Source: Geomicrobium sediminis
GTDB lineage: Bacteria; Bacillota; Bacilli; Bacillales; Marinococcaceae
Reading direction: 5' to 3'
Length of the DNA stretch: 64,000 nucleotides
NCBI RefSeq assembly: GCF_016908595.1
Contig: NZ_JAFBEC010000004.1
Coordinates: forward strand, 124,001-188,000
Position numbers and translations under genes: made by a program. The notes under the pieces are model-generated. The model worked only from the letters and a program-made list of their open reading frames with translations. It was not told where the DNA came from and made no database searches. Positions 46,686 through 56,304 of the stretch are shown one piece after another. Every line of letters begins with the position of its first letter. The stretch's first letter is position 1.

Positions 46686-47268
46686 TGGGAAAAGAATAGG
46701 GTTCGGTTTAACAGGTTCTCACTGTACGTTAGAAGAGGTTATTCCGCTAATTAATACACTGAGATCTAAAGGTGCAGAAGTTGTACCATTTGTAAGCTGG
46801 ACGGTGCAATCGACAGATACGAAGTTCGGTAAGTCCGCGCATTGGATTTCAGAGATTGAGAAGGCAGCAGACCATGAAGTGATTAATTCAATTGTGAAAG
46901 CAGAGCCATACGGCCCAAGAACACCACTTGATTGTATGCTCATTTCACCGATGACGGGTAACAGCTTAAGCAAGTTTGCAAATGCGTTAACAGATTCCCC
47001 GGTTTTGATGGCTGCAAAAGCAACGCTACGAAACGGTTCGCCCGTTGTTGCGGCGATTTCCACGAACGATGCACTCGGTCTTAATGCAAAGAATTTAGCG
47101 ACACTTCTAACGATGAAACACGTCTTTCTCGTGCCATTTGGTCAAGACGACCCGGTCAAGAAGCCTACTTCACTTGTTGCGAGAATGGAAGCAATCCCGT
47201 CAACAATTGAAGAAGCATTAGAAGGTCGTCAATACCAACCGCTCTTAATCGATAAATATAACGATTGA
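46675..47268 (+). CDS. dpaB: Dipicolinate synthase subunit B
   Basis: Flavoprotein-like subunit (SpoVFB) of dipicolinate synthase. The 197-residue product has the flavin-decarboxylase-like fold: GFGLTGSHCTLEEVIPLINT, the PMTGNSLSKFANALTDSPVL segment, and PFGQDDPVKKPTSLVARMEA. Its ATG lies 11 bases inside the end of dpaA with AAAAGGAG upstream, so the subunits are co-translated. asd and dapG downstream supply the pathway. Spore heat resistance depends on the product in relatives. Confidence 0.96.
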   Translation: MDLNGKRIGFGLTGSHCTLEEVIPLINTLRSKGAEVVPFVSWTVQSTDTKFGKSAHWISEIEKAADHEVINSIVKAEPYGPRTPLDCMLISPMTGNSLSKFANALTDSPVLMAAKATLRNGSPVVAAISTNDALGLNAKNLATLLTMKHVFLVPFGQDDPVKKPTSLVARMEAIPSTIEEALEGRQYQPLLIDKYND

Positions 47269-47376
47269 CGTGTAATGGCTGTTGATTAATTTACTAGACT
47301 CTTATATCGTAAATAGTAGCATGTGACATTACGAATCAATGCACATTGTTGAATGACTTGAGGAGGAACTAAACAA

Positions 47377-48441
47377 ATGACAGAACACACAGGTTATAAT
47401 GTAGCAGTTGTCGGTGCCACAGGTGCAGTCGGACAACAAATGCTAAAAACACTCGAAGAAAAAGACTTCCCGGTTCGCTCTCTTAAATTATTATCATCAC
47501 CTCGCTCCGCTGGAAAAGAGATTGTATTTAAAGGCAAGACGTATACGGTTGAAGAAGCTGCTCCCGAGCAGTTTGAAGGTATGCAAATTGCCCTGTTTTC
47601 AGCAGGCGGTTCAATTTCAAAGAAACTGGCTCCAGAAGCTGTCAAGCGTGGCGCCATTGTTATCGATAATACAAGTGCGTTTCGTATGGACGAAAATGTA
47701 CCACTCGTTGTACCAGAAGTAAATGAAGAAGACTTAAAGGGTCACAACGGAATTATTGCGAACCCGAACTGTTCCACGATTCAAATGGTCGTAGCGCTTG
47801 AGCCAATCAAGAAAGCGCTCGGGTTAAAGAAAGTGATCGTGTCAACGTACCAAGCCGTTTCAGGTGCGGGTCTTGATGCGATTGAAGAAATGAGAGAACA
47901 ATCAAAGGATGTTCTTGAAGGAAAAGAAATTGATCCTAAAGTGTTGCCAGTGTCTGGTGATAAGAAACACTATCAAATCGCCTTTAACGCGGTCCCACAA
48001 ATTGATCTTTTTGAAGAGAATGGATATACGTTTGAAGAAATGAAAATGATCAATGAAACGAAGAAAATTATGCATGACGATGCACTAGAAGTAGCTGCTA
48101 CTTGTGTAAGACTTCCAGTTGAGACAGGTCACTCGGAGTCCGTTTACATCGAGACAGATGGAGAAGGAAAAAGCGTAAAAGAAATCCAAGCGATCCTTTC
48201 AGAAGGTGCTGGTATTACGCTTCAAGACGATCCATCCACGCAAACGTATCCGTTAGCGACAACATCTGTAGGATTGCCAGACGTATTTGTCGGACGTATT
48301 CGTAAAGACCTCGACAAAAACAATGCGTACCACATGTGGATCGTTTCTGACAATTTGTTAAAAGGAGCTGCGTATAACTCAGTGCAAATTGCAGAAAGCC
48401 TGATCAAGTTAGGTATTGTTAAAGAAGGACAATCATCATGA
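47377..48441 (+). CDS. asd: Aspartate-semialdehyde dehydrogenase
   Basis: Reduces aspartyl phosphate to the semialdehyde, feeding lysine, diaminopimelate, threonine, methionine and dipicolinate synthesis. The 354-residue product has the NADP motif VAVVGATGAVGQQML, the catalytic Cys in ANPNCSTIQMVVAL and STYQAVSGAG. AGGAGGA is ten bases before the ATG. The 108-base gap upstream shows no convincing terminator or promoter. The stop overlaps dapG by ATGA. Confidence 0.98.
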   Translation: MTEHTGYNVAVVGATGAVGQQMLKTLEEKDFPVRSLKLLSSPRSAGKEIVFKGKTYTVEEAAPEQFEGMQIALFSAGGSISKKLAPEAVKRGAIVIDNTSAFRMDENVPLVVPEVNEEDLKGHNGIIANPNCSTIQMVVALEPIKKALGLKKVIVSTYQAVSGAGLDAIEEMREQSKDVLEGKEIDPKVLPVSGDKKHYQIAFNAVPQIDLFEENGYTFEEMKMINETKKIMHDDALEVAATCVRLPVETGHSESVYIETDGEGKSVKEIQAILSEGAGITLQDDPSTQTYPLATTSVGLPDVFVGRIRKDLDKNNAYHMWIVSDNLLKGAAYNSVQIAESLIKLGIVKEGQSS

Positions 48442-49664
48442 CAATCGTCGTTCAAAAGTTTGGCGGAACGAGCGTACAATCGGCTGAGTTGCGAGAAATT
48501 GCAGCTCAGCACGTGCGTTCTGCTGTTGAAAGTGGACACAAAGTTGTCGCTGTTGTCTCCGCAATGGGGCGCAGTAACGACCCGTACAGCACAGACACAT
48601 TGCTCGGATTAATCGATGGAAATGATGCGCACGTTCCTAAGCGTGAGCAAGATTTGTTGCAATCGTGTGGGGAGATTATCTCAAGCGTCGTGTTTACGAA
48701 CCTCCTCATCGGTCAAGGTTTGAAAGCGAGTGCGCTTACAGGCAAGCAGGCCGGGTTTGTAACGAACGACACGTTTGGAAATGCGCGTATTACAGAAATG
48801 AAAACCGATGCGATTCTCGAACGGTTCAAAGAAAGTGACGTTTTAGTTGTCGCTGGTTTTCAAGGTGAGTCAACGAAGGGCGAGTTAACGACGCTTGGAC
48901 GTGGCGGAAGTGATACGTCAGCGACGGCGCTCGGTGCGGCTTTAAATGCGAAGTATGTCGATATTTTCACCGATGTGGATGGCATTATGACAGCTGATCC
49001 TCGCATCGTAAATGATGCGAAGCCATTAAGGACGCTCACGTACTCAGAAGTGAGCAATATGGCATATCAAGGGGCTAAAGTGATTCATCCAAGAGCGGTC
49101 GAGATTGCGATGTACGCAAAGATCCCACTCCGTATTCGCTCTTTGCAGTCTGATTCAACCGGTACATTAATTACGATGTCTAGAGATCAACTTCCTGGTA
49201 GCGATGTTGAGGAGCGGCTCGTCACAGGCATTACGTATGTCAAAGATTTATCGCAAGTAACCGTTCAAAAAGCTGAAGATGACCACGGAGCAGCATCTTT
49301 AATCTTTACGAAGCTTGCTGCTGAGGGGATTAGCGTAGACTTTATTAACATTAGTCGTTATGAGGTCGTCTTTACCGTACCTATGCATAAAGAACAGCAT
49401 GTGCAAGAAGCGGTAAAAATGCTCGGTTACAAAGCAAATCTTTTGCCACGATGTGCGAAAGTAAGTGCCGTTGGTGCTGGGATGACTGGCGTTCCTGGGG
49501 TCGTCTCAAAGATTACGACAGCGCTACATCAAGAAGAGATTGAAATTCTTCAAGCGACCGATTCACATACGACGATTTGGGTGCTCGTACGTGAAGATGA
49601 AATGGACGTCGCAGTAAACGCACTGCATCATATGTTCAGACTTGCAGAAGAACAGAACTCGTAA
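48438..49664 (+). CDS. dapG: Aspartate kinase (DapG type)
   Basis: First enzyme of the aspartate pathway. The 408-residue product has the catalytic start VVQKFGGTSVQSAELREIA, GRGGSDTSATALGAALNAKY, FTDVDGIMTADPRI, and two C-terminal ACT domains (about 260-400). Context with dpaAB and asd matches the diaminopimelate-sensitive isozyme DapG. It is coupled to asd. In B. subtilis dapA follows; here a terminator and the RNase J gene follow instead. Confidence 0.96.
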   Translation: MTIVVQKFGGTSVQSAELREIAAQHVRSAVESGHKVVAVVSAMGRSNDPYSTDTLLGLIDGNDAHVPKREQDLLQSCGEIISSVVFTNLLIGQGLKASALTGKQAGFVTNDTFGNARITEMKTDAILERFKESDVLVVAGFQGESTKGELTTLGRGGSDTSATALGAALNAKYVDIFTDVDGIMTADPRIVNDAKPLRTLTYSEVSNMAYQGAKVIHPRAVEIAMYAKIPLRIRSLQSDSTGTLITMSRDQLPGSDVEERLVTGITYVKDLSQVTVQKAEDDHGAASLIFTKLAAEGISVDFINISRYEVVFTVPMHKEQHVQEAVKMLGYKANLLPRCAKVSAVGAGMTGVPGVVSKITTALHQEEIEILQATDSHTTIWVLVREDEMDVAVNALHHMFRLAEEQNS

Positions 49665-49675
49665 TAAACATCAAC

Positions 49676-49709
49676 AAAGTCCTAATGATTAAAGGTCATT
49701 AGGGCTTTT
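49676..49709 (+). terminator. Rho-independent terminator after dapG
   Basis: A 13-bp stem with one G-U pair (49676-49688 with 49696-49708), a seven-base loop and a short T-run. Confidence 0.85.
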
Positions 49710-49736
49710 CTATGCCTATATTTGCCTTGTTCTGAC

Positions 49737-49766
49737 TTGTTTTATCCCGACGTATTGAGTTATACT
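49737..49766 (+). promoter_or_regulatory. Promoter candidate for rnjB
   Basis: TTGTTT (49737-49742), an 18-base spacer and TATACT (49761-49766). The leader of about 115 bases contains a 7-bp hairpin (GTCGCTT at 49836-49842 with AAGCGAC at 49851-49857). Confidence 0.55.
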
Positions 49767-49889
49767 ACTAGCAGTTCATTCGTTCGGTTAAGGTGCATAA
49801 GCATGTAGCATGTTTTTGCGATTATAGACGGACAGGTCGCTTAGACGGAAAAGCGACAACAACTAGAATAGATGAAGTAGGAGGAACAC

Positions 49890-51563
49890 ATGTCTAAGCA
49901 AGAAGAGACACAAAGTCGAGTACGTGTGTTTGCCCTGGGCGGACTCGGGGAAACGGGCAAGAACATGTACGTTGTAGAAGTTGATGAAGAAATGATTGTA
50001 CTAGATGCAGGTCAAATGATTCCACAAGATGATATGCTCGGAATTGATGTCGTAATTCCTGATATTTCTTATTTGGTACAACATAAAGACCGAGTAAAAG
50101 CCATCGTGTTATCACACGGACACGAAGATCACACAGGTGCGCTTGCCTACATTATTGATAAACTGCAAGTCCCTGTATACGGTTCAAAGTTAACGATCGG
50201 ACTTATTGAAGATGATCTTAAAGCGAAAAACCCATCCGATCAAACGAAGTTAAAGGTCGTTTCACCTGGTGGCAACATGAAAGCAGGGAAAATTCGCGTT
50301 GAGTTTTTCCGAGTAAACCACAGCATTCCTGATTGTTTAGGAATTGCCATTCAGACACCGCAAGGGTATGTCGTGTACACGGGTGACTTTAAGATCGACC
50401 AAACACCACCAGACCGCAAATTCTCAGATATTGGTCGCATGACCGATTACGGTAAAAAAGGTGTACTCGTATTGCTTTCAGATAGTACAAATGCTGAAGT
50501 GCCGGGTACAACGCCGTCTGAGAAAGATACAGAAGCGGGAATTAAGAGTATGTTCCGTGAAGCAGAAGGGCGCGTCATTGTTAGTACGTATTCATCCAAT
50601 GTGTATCGTATTCAACAAGTCATTGATGCGGCAAATGAAACGAAGCGTAAGCTTGCCATCGTTGGAGATTCAATGATGAAGGTCATTGATATTTCAAAAC
50701 GCTTAAATTATTTACGTGTGCCTAAAAACCTCGTCATTTCTGTAGATGAACTCAGTCAATATAACACCGATGAAGTCGCTGTACTCTGTACCGGAAGTTT
50801 AGGCGAGCCAGTATCTGCACTTCATCGAATGGCAAAGGGTAGCGATCGTCAACTTTCGATTTTACCGAAAGATACGGTGATTATTTCTGCGAGCCCATCA
50901 CCGAGCAATGAGAAGTCGGTTGGACGTGTCGTTGATCAGTTGTACAAACTAGGTGCAGAAGTTGTTACAAAATACCCGCAAGTAAACGTATCTGGTCATG
51001 CGAGCCAAGAAGAACTCATGTTCATGCTTAACCTCATGAAACCGAGACACTTCATGCCGATTCAAGGTGAGTTCCGCATGCAATTTGCCCACGCGCAACT
51101 TGCACAGACGACAGGTGTTCATCGCGATCGTATTCATATTGTGGATAACGGTGACGTGCTTATGTTCGAAGACAAAAAAGCAATTAAAGCGTCAAAAGTA
51201 CCTGCCGGGAACGTCTTGATTGACGGACTAGGGATCGGTGATGTTGGAAACATCGTTTTGCGTGATCGCCGTTTGCTTTCTAAAGACGGAATTCTCGTCG
51301 TCGTTGTGACACTTAACAAAAAGACGAGCGAATTTGTTTCAGGACCAGACATTATTTCTCGTGGGTTCGTCTACGTGAGAGAATCTGAGGAACTGCTTGA
51401 AGAAGCAAAACAAAAAGTCTCCGACACGTTAAAAACGTGTATGAGTGACAACGTAAACGAATGGTCTTCACTAAAAAGCAACGTGCGTGACGTATTAAGT
51501 CGTTTCCTTTATGACAAAACGAAACGCCGTCCGATGATTTTACCTATTATTATGGAAGTGTAA
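49890..51563 (+). CDS. rnjB: Ribonuclease J (RNase J2-type by position)
   Basis: Metallo-beta-lactamase/beta-CASP ribonuclease of 557 residues acting on mRNA and rRNA. The zinc motif SHGHEDHTG (about residues 74-82) is complete, followed by the beta-lactamase and beta-CASP domains (SDSTNAEVPG, HVSGHASQEELMFM-like NVSGHASQEELMFML, PIQGEFRM) and a C-terminal dimerisation domain. Placement between the dap genes and tepA is that of B. subtilis rnjB (ymfA). The protein could be J1 or J2; only synteny favours J2. GTAGGAGG precedes the ATG. Confidence 0.9.
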   Translation: MSKQEETQSRVRVFALGGLGETGKNMYVVEVDEEMIVLDAGQMIPQDDMLGIDVVIPDISYLVQHKDRVKAIVLSHGHEDHTGALAYIIDKLQVPVYGSKLTIGLIEDDLKAKNPSDQTKLKVVSPGGNMKAGKIRVEFFRVNHSIPDCLGIAIQTPQGYVVYTGDFKIDQTPPDRKFSDIGRMTDYGKKGVLVLLSDSTNAEVPGTTPSEKDTEAGIKSMFREAEGRVIVSTYSSNVYRIQQVIDAANETKRKLAIVGDSMMKVIDISKRLNYLRVPKNLVISVDELSQYNTDEVAVLCTGSLGEPVSALHRMAKGSDRQLSILPKDTVIISASPSPSNEKSVGRVVDQLYKLGAEVVTKYPQVNVSGHASQEELMFMLNLMKPRHFMPIQGEFRMQFAHAQLAQTTGVHRDRIHIVDNGDVLMFEDKKAIKASKVPAGNVLIDGLGIGDVGNIVLRDRRLLSKDGILVVVVTLNKKTSEFVSGPDIISRGFVYVRESEELLEEAKQKVSDTLKTCMSDNVNEWSSLKSNVRDVLSRFLYDKTKRRPMILPIIMEV

Positions 51564-51568
51564 TAACG

Positions 51569-51600
51569 AACACCTGCTGATCTGTCAGCGGGTGTTTTTT
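51569..51600 (+). terminator. Rho-independent terminator after rnjB
   Basis: A 12-bp stem with one G-U pair (51569-51580 with 51585-51596), a TCTG loop and six Ts. Confidence 0.9.
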
Positions 51601-51654
51601 GGTGTATAAACCGTTCGATGAGATCAATACTAAGTGGGAAAAGGAGGTTTTTTT

Positions 51655-52362
51655 ATGCCTGAAGAACAACCTGCGCCCGATAAAGGGAAAAAGTCGGATA
51701 ACGTTGTCGACAAAATTCAAGCGTTTGGCCAAACGAGCGTGCCGACCGCAGAGCAATCCGATATTCATTGCATCACGATCATCGGACAAATTGAAGGTCA
51801 TATGCAACTCCCCCCACAAAATAAAACGACAAAGTACGAGCACATCTTGCCTCAACTCGTCGCTACGGAACAAAATCCTAAAATTAAAGGATTATTGCTC
51901 GTCTTAAATACCGTTGGTGGTGACGTGGAAGCAGGACTTGCGATTGCAGAAATGGTCGCAAGCATGAGCAAGCCGACCGTAACGATTGTTCTCGGTGGCG
52001 GCCATTCAATTGGTGTACCCGTCGCGGTTGCAGCAGACTACGCATTTATTGCAGAAACTGCAACGATGACGATTCACCCTGTACGTTTGAATGGCCTAGT
52101 CATTGGTGTGCCACAAACGTTTGAATACCTTGAGAAAATGCAAGAGCGCGTGATTCAATTTGTGACTGGTCACTCAAACATTAAAAATGATCTGTTCAAA
52201 GAATTAATGTTCGACAAAGGAAATTTAACGAGGGATATTGGTACGAATGTTGTCGGACAAGATGCGGTTAAATATGGATTGATTGATGAGGTAGGCGGGC
52301 TAGGTCCTGCAATTCAGAAATTACGACAATTGATCGATGAAGGTGAGGCACCTTTGCAATGA
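51655..52362 (+). CDS. tepA: Clp-like serine protease TepA
   Basis: ClpP-fold protein of 235 residues; the B. subtilis homologue TepA is described as translocation-enhancing and linked to signal-peptide or small-spore-protein degradation. It has the ClpP features [20 protein letters not shown], a nucleophile region [18 protein letters not shown], and a His in [10 protein letters not shown]. The frame opens earlier, but the ATG at 51655, seven bases after AAAAGGAGG, is chosen. The stop overlaps ylzJ. Confidence 0.9.
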   Translation: MPEEQPAPDKGKKSDNVVDKIQAFGQTSVPTAEQSDIHCITIIGQIEGHMQLPPQNKTTKYEHILPQLVATEQNPKIKGLLLVLNTVGGDVEAGLAIAEMVASMSKPTVTIVLGGGHSIGVPVAVAADYAFIAETATMTIHPVRLNGLVIGVPQTFEYLEKMQERVIQFVTGHSNIKNDLFKELMFDKGNLTRDIGTNVVGQDAVKYGLIDEVGGLGPAIQKLRQLIDEGEAPLQ

Positions 52363-52562
52363 TTTTATATACCCCACTTGCTTATGAAGAAATTTTTCCG
52401 AATGAAGAAGGAACTGAATCATGTTACGTAGAAACTGAAACAGGTGTCGTTATGCTTGAGAAAAACCTTGAAGGTGAATGGGTGGTCGGAAAATTGATCA
52501 GTCCGAACCCAAGTGATTATTTAGACCCAAAATACGAACCGGGTACACTTTGGAACAGCTAA
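52359..52562 (+). CDS. ylzJ: YlzJ-like protein
   Basis: A 67-residue protein following tepA with an ATGA overlap, as ylzJ does in B. subtilis. It starts [20 protein letters not shown] and ends with [16 protein letters not shown], features of the YlzJ family. No membrane segment is visible and the function is unknown. Coupling suggests it works with TepA. Confidence 0.85.
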   Translation: MILYTPLAYEEIFPNEEGTESCYVETETGVVMLEKNLEGEWVVGKLISPNPSDYLDPKYEPGTLWNS

Positions 52563-52593
52563 GATGAACAACGATATGTTGCTCATCTTTTTT
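52561..52593 (+). terminator. Rho-independent terminator after ylzJ
   Basis: AAGATGA (52561-52567) pairs with TCATCTT (52583-52589), with an inner CAAC/GTTG stem after one mismatch. A run of six Ts follows. It overlaps the ylzJ stop codon. Confidence 0.85.
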
Positions 52594-52643
52594 ATGATCG
52601 CAAGCGATGTAAGACGTTTGTAAGCTTTGAAAGAAGCGGTTTA

Positions 52644-52652
52644 TGTTATAAT
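52644..52652 (+). promoter_or_regulatory. Extended -10 promoter of spoIIIE
   Basis: TGTTATAAT is a perfect extended -10 box (TGnTATAAT). No good -35 is found at 16-18 bases, which such promoters tolerate. It lies between the ylzJ terminator and the spoIIIE start. Confidence 0.65.
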
Positions 52653-52707
52653 AAACCAGCAATGCCATCTCTGACCATGCTTGATTTTTGTTAGGGGGAG
52701 GAGTGCA

Positions 52708-55008
52708 GTGGGGAAGAAAAAGAAGAAAAAGAAAAAGCAACAAGATTGGACGACGCAATTGAAGTTTGAGTTGAGCGGAATTGCGATTGTCATGCTCGCG
52801 CTCATTGCGACGTTTAATTTTGGTTCAGTAGGTACGATTCTTATTCAGTTGTTTCGTTTTTTTGCAGGGGAATGGTATCACTTTATCACCTTCTTGTTGT
52901 ATTTGTTTGCGCTCACGTTAATTTTTAAACGAGTGTTACCTAAAGTTTGGACAAAGCGACTTACAGGTCTCTATTTAGCGATGTTTACGGTCCTTTTATA
53001 TACACATTTAAGTTTGTTTGAGAACTTACAAAGTGTTGGTCCCTTTTCGAACGGTTCCGTGTTAATCAACACGTTAGAACTTTATCGCATGGATTTACTC
53101 GGACAAGCGGATGATCTCGGTGGAGGTATGCTCGGTGCACTTGGGTATGCAACGGGTACGTTTTTGTTTGATGTTGAAGGAACGTTTGCAGTTGGAATTA
53201 TTTTATTCGTCGTCTCGTTTATTTTACTCAGTGGCAAGTCGATTCGCGATGTGTACGACTATGCTTCCTCAAAAGTGCGATACGGAGCAGGAGTCGTTTG
53301 GAACTTTACAAAAGGGATTCAGACGAAAGTGAAAAATAATCAAACCACAACGACTAATCAACAACAGACAACAGCGAAGACGAAGCCAGTTGCAGAGAAC
53401 AAAGGCGAACGATCAGTGCAAGAGCAAAAGCAAGCAACCACAGATCATGAGCGTCCTGTGATCCATAACTTCCAAGAGAATACGTATGCGAAGGAAGATG
53501 CGAAACCTAGAAGAGCGTCAGAGAGAAAAGACGATCAAGACGATGAAATGGCACCGCTCGTTACGACCGAACGCTCAAATGAAGATTATCAGCTTCCAGC
53601 GATCGATTTGTTACAATCTCCGGTGCAAAATCATCAAACGAGTGATCGTAATCAAGTGTCTACGAACGCGAAGAAACTTGAAGATACGTTAAAGAGCTTT
53701 GGTGTACAAGCTCAAGTGAACGAAGTTCATTTAGGACCTGCTGTAACCAAATACGAAGTACAACCTGCGGTTGGCGTAAAAGTCAGTAAGATTGTCAGTT
53801 TAACCGATGACATTGCCTTGGCACTTGCTGCCAAAGACATTCGAATTGAAGCGCCAATACCAGGGAAATCCGCCGTCGGAATTGAAGTACCAAACCAAGA
53901 TGTTGCGATGGTTACTTTACGCGAAGTGATTGAAGGCTCAAGCAGTGACAGTGTATTATCTGTCGGGCTCGGGCGTGACATTTCAGGTGAGCCGATGATG
54001 GCAGAACTGAACAAAATGCCGCACCTTCTCGTAGCGGGAGCAACAGGTAGCGGGAAAAGTGTCTGCATTAACGGCATTGTTACGAGTATATTAATGCGAG
54101 CAAAGCCTCATGAAGTGAAACTGATGATGATTGACCCGAAAATGGTTGAACTGAATGTGTACAACGGTATTCCGCACCTATTAACACCGGTCGTGACCGA
54201 ACCGAAAAAAGCAGCTCAAGCACTGAAAAAGGTCGTCTCTGAAATGGAGCGTCGTTACGATTTGTTCTCTCATAGCGGTAGCCGGAACATTGAAGGGTAT
54301 AATGCGATGGTCCGGAAGCACAATGAGAAAGACGAAGAAGAGGAAAAACCTCTTTTACCTTATATCGTCGTGATTGTCGATGAGCTCGCCGACTTAATGA
54401 TGGTCGCTTCAAGCGATGTGGAAGACGCGATTACGCGCTTAGCGCAAATGGCTCGTGCTGCAGGCATTCATATGATTATTGCAACGCAGCGTCCTTCAGT
54501 CGATGTCATTACAGGTGTCATTAAAGCGAATATCCCATCACGCATTGCGTTTGGCGTATCGAGTTCGACTGATTCAAGAACGATTCTTGATTCGTCAGGT
54601 GCGGAGAAGTTACTCGGCCGAGGCGATATGTTGTTTTTACCAGTAGGTGCTAACAAGTCAACGAGAATACAAGGTGCATTTATTTCAGATGATGAAGTAG
54701 AAGAGATCGTTAACTTTGTCATTGATCAGCAAAAAGCACAATACGAAGAAGAAATGACGCCAGACGATGTCGTTGAGACGCACGAAGAACCAACCGATGA
54801 ACTGTTTTACGATGCAGTCGACCTCGTTATGCAAATGAACACCGCATCGGTCTCAATGCTACAACGTAGATTTAGAATTGGGTATACGAGAGCAGCGCGA
54901 CTCGTTGATGAAATGGAAGCACAAGGAATTGTCGGACCTTATGAAGGTAAGAAACCGCGAGAAGTATTAAAACGAATGGATTCAGAAGACATGACAGATG
55001 CGAAGTAA
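52708..55008 (+). CDS. spoIIIE: DNA translocase SpoIIIE/FtsK
   Basis: Septal DNA pump that moves the chromosome into the forespore and clears trapped DNA. The 766-residue product has a short poly-Lys N-terminus, four membrane segments within about 25-190, a charged linker (about 215-315), the motor with Walker [20 protein letters not shown] (about 435-455) and Walker [12 protein letters not shown], and a C-terminal gamma winged helix ([20 protein letters not shown]). The frame opens at TTG 52681; the GTG at 52708, six bases after GGGGGAGG, is preferred. Synteny with tepA and ymfF supports spoIIIE rather than a second ftsK. Confidence 0.95.
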   Translation: MGKKKKKKKKQQDWTTQLKFELSGIAIVMLALIATFNFGSVGTILIQLFRFFAGEWYHFITFLLYLFALTLIFKRVLPKVWTKRLTGLYLAMFTVLLYTHLSLFENLQSVGPFSNGSVLINTLELYRMDLLGQADDLGGGMLGALGYATGTFLFDVEGTFAVGIILFVVSFILLSGKSIRDVYDYASSKVRYGAGVVWNFTKGIQTKVKNNQTTTTNQQQTTAKTKPVAENKGERSVQEQKQATTDHERPVIHNFQENTYAKEDAKPRRASERKDDQDDEMAPLVTTERSNEDYQLPAIDLLQSPVQNHQTSDRNQVSTNAKKLEDTLKSFGVQAQVNEVHLGPAVTKYEVQPAVGVKVSKIVSLTDDIALALAAKDIRIEAPIPGKSAVGIEVPNQDVAMVTLREVIEGSSSDSVLSVGLGRDISGEPMMAELNKMPHLLVAGATGSGKSVCINGIVTSILMRAKPHEVKLMMIDPKMVELNVYNGIPHLLTPVVTEPKKAAQALKKVVSEMERRYDLFSHSGSRNIEGYNAMVRKHNEKDEEEEKPLLPYIVVIVDELADLMMVASSDVEDAITRLAQMARAAGIHMIIATQRPSVDVITGVIKANIPSRIAFGVSSSTDSRTILDSSGAEKLLGRGDMLFLPVGANKSTRIQGAFISDDEVEEIVNFVIDQQKAQYEEEMTPDDVVETHEEPTDELFYDAVDLVMQMNTASVSMLQRRFRIGYTRAARLVDEMEAQGIVGPYEGKKPREVLKRMDSEDMTDAK

Positions 55009-55026
55009 ATAGAAAAGGTGATGTAC

Positions 55027-56304
55027 ATGGCAGAAGTAGAAACTTTTCAAGTCGGTAGCATGAATGTTCATTTTCAACCGAGTAAGAAATACAAAACGAC
55101 GACGTTTGTCTTGCAAATTAAAGCACCGTTAGAAAAAGGTTCAGCAGCAGCTCGTGCACTTCTTATGCAAGTGTTACAAGCTGGAACGAATAACTTTCCG
55201 TCAAGACGTGCGATTCGCAAACACTTAGACTCGTTGTACGGTGCATCATTCGGCGGTGATGTTAGTAAAAAAGGTGAGCAGCACTTTCTCACGTTTTTCA
55301 TGGAAGTGCCTCACGAGAAGTTCTTACAACAAGAAGACGAACCACTCGTGAAAAAGGCGCTCACGTTTTTAACGTCAGCACTTTTAGAGCCGGTGCGTGA
55401 AAACGGAACGTTTAAAGAAAGCATCGTTTACGAAGAAAAGCAAGCACTCAAAAGTAAAATCAAAAATATCGCAGACGATAAAGTGCGCTATGCGAACGGT
55501 CGCCTTATTGAAGAAATGTGCAAAGACGAAACGTATGGCATTCACCCCTATGGTTCGTACGATGAAGTCGAAGCACTTACTACACAAGACTTAGAACAAG
55601 CGTATGAATCACTGCTTGAAAACGATCAATTTGATTTATTTATCACGGGTCCAGGGAAAGTAGACGAATTAACGCCAGTTTTAAATGAGAGAAAAGCATC
55701 GTTTAAAAGCCGAGCGGTTAAAACGAGCACAACGGTGAACGGTTCAACGAATAACGGTCGTGAAGTCATTGAGCATCAAGACTTGCAACAAGCAAAACTG
55801 CATTTAGGTTTTCGTGTTCCGTATACGGCAAGTGATGCGGAGTATGCAACTGTTCTTGTTGCGAACGGGATCTTCGGTGCGTTTCCACACTCAAAGTTAT
55901 TCGTAAACGTGCGAGAAAAGGAAAGCTTGGCGTATTATGCGGCGTCTCGGTATGAACCGTATAAAGGCTTAATTTTTGCAATGGCTGGGATCGGTTTTGA
56001 GCAGTTTGAAAAAGCAACAAAGATTATGACCGAACAGCTCGACGCCCTTAAAGCGGGTGATTTCACCGAGGATGAACTAACGACAACAAAGCTAATGATT
56101 AAAAATCAAATTCTAGAACAAGTCGATACTGCCCGGGGCAATATTGATTTAATGTATCAAAATGTCCTCACTGGTCGAGAACGCTCTGTTGAAGAGCGAG
56201 TGAATGAAATTGATGCAGTTACGCGTGAAGACGTTGAACGCGTCTCAAAAGCGATTGAATTAGATACAGTGTACTTGTTAACGGGTAAGGAGGAGCGTGC
56301 ATAA
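55027..56304 (+). CDS. ymfF: Inactive M16 homologue YmfF (EF-P modification)
   Basis: M16-family protein of 425 residues with the two-domain M16 fold (AKLHLGFRVPYTASDAEYAT, VNVREKESLAYYAASRYEP) but without the HxxEH zinc motif; the equivalent region reads RKHLDSLYG. It is therefore predicted to be a non-catalytic partner of YmfH. In B. subtilis ymfF and ymfH neighbour ymfI, which modifies elongation factor P. Start choices are GTG 55018, ATG 55021 and ATG 55027; the last is best spaced from AAAGGTG. The stop overlaps the ymfH ATG. Confidence 0.9.
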   Translation: MAEVETFQVGSMNVHFQPSKKYKTTTFVLQIKAPLEKGSAAARALLMQVLQAGTNNFPSRRAIRKHLDSLYGASFGGDVSKKGEQHFLTFFMEVPHEKFLQQEDEPLVKKALTFLTSALLEPVRENGTFKESIVYEEKQALKSKIKNIADDKVRYANGRLIEEMCKDETYGIHPYGSYDEVEALTTQDLEQAYESLLENDQFDLFITGPGKVDELTPVLNERKASFKSRAVKTSTTVNGSTNNGREVIEHQDLQQAKLHLGFRVPYTASDAEYATVLVANGIFGAFPHSKLFVNVREKESLAYYAASRYEPYKGLIFAMAGIGFEQFEKATKIMTEQLDALKAGDFTEDELTTTKLMIKNQILEQVDTARGNIDLMYQNVLTGRERSVEERVNEIDAVTREDVERVSKAIELDTVYLLTGKEERA

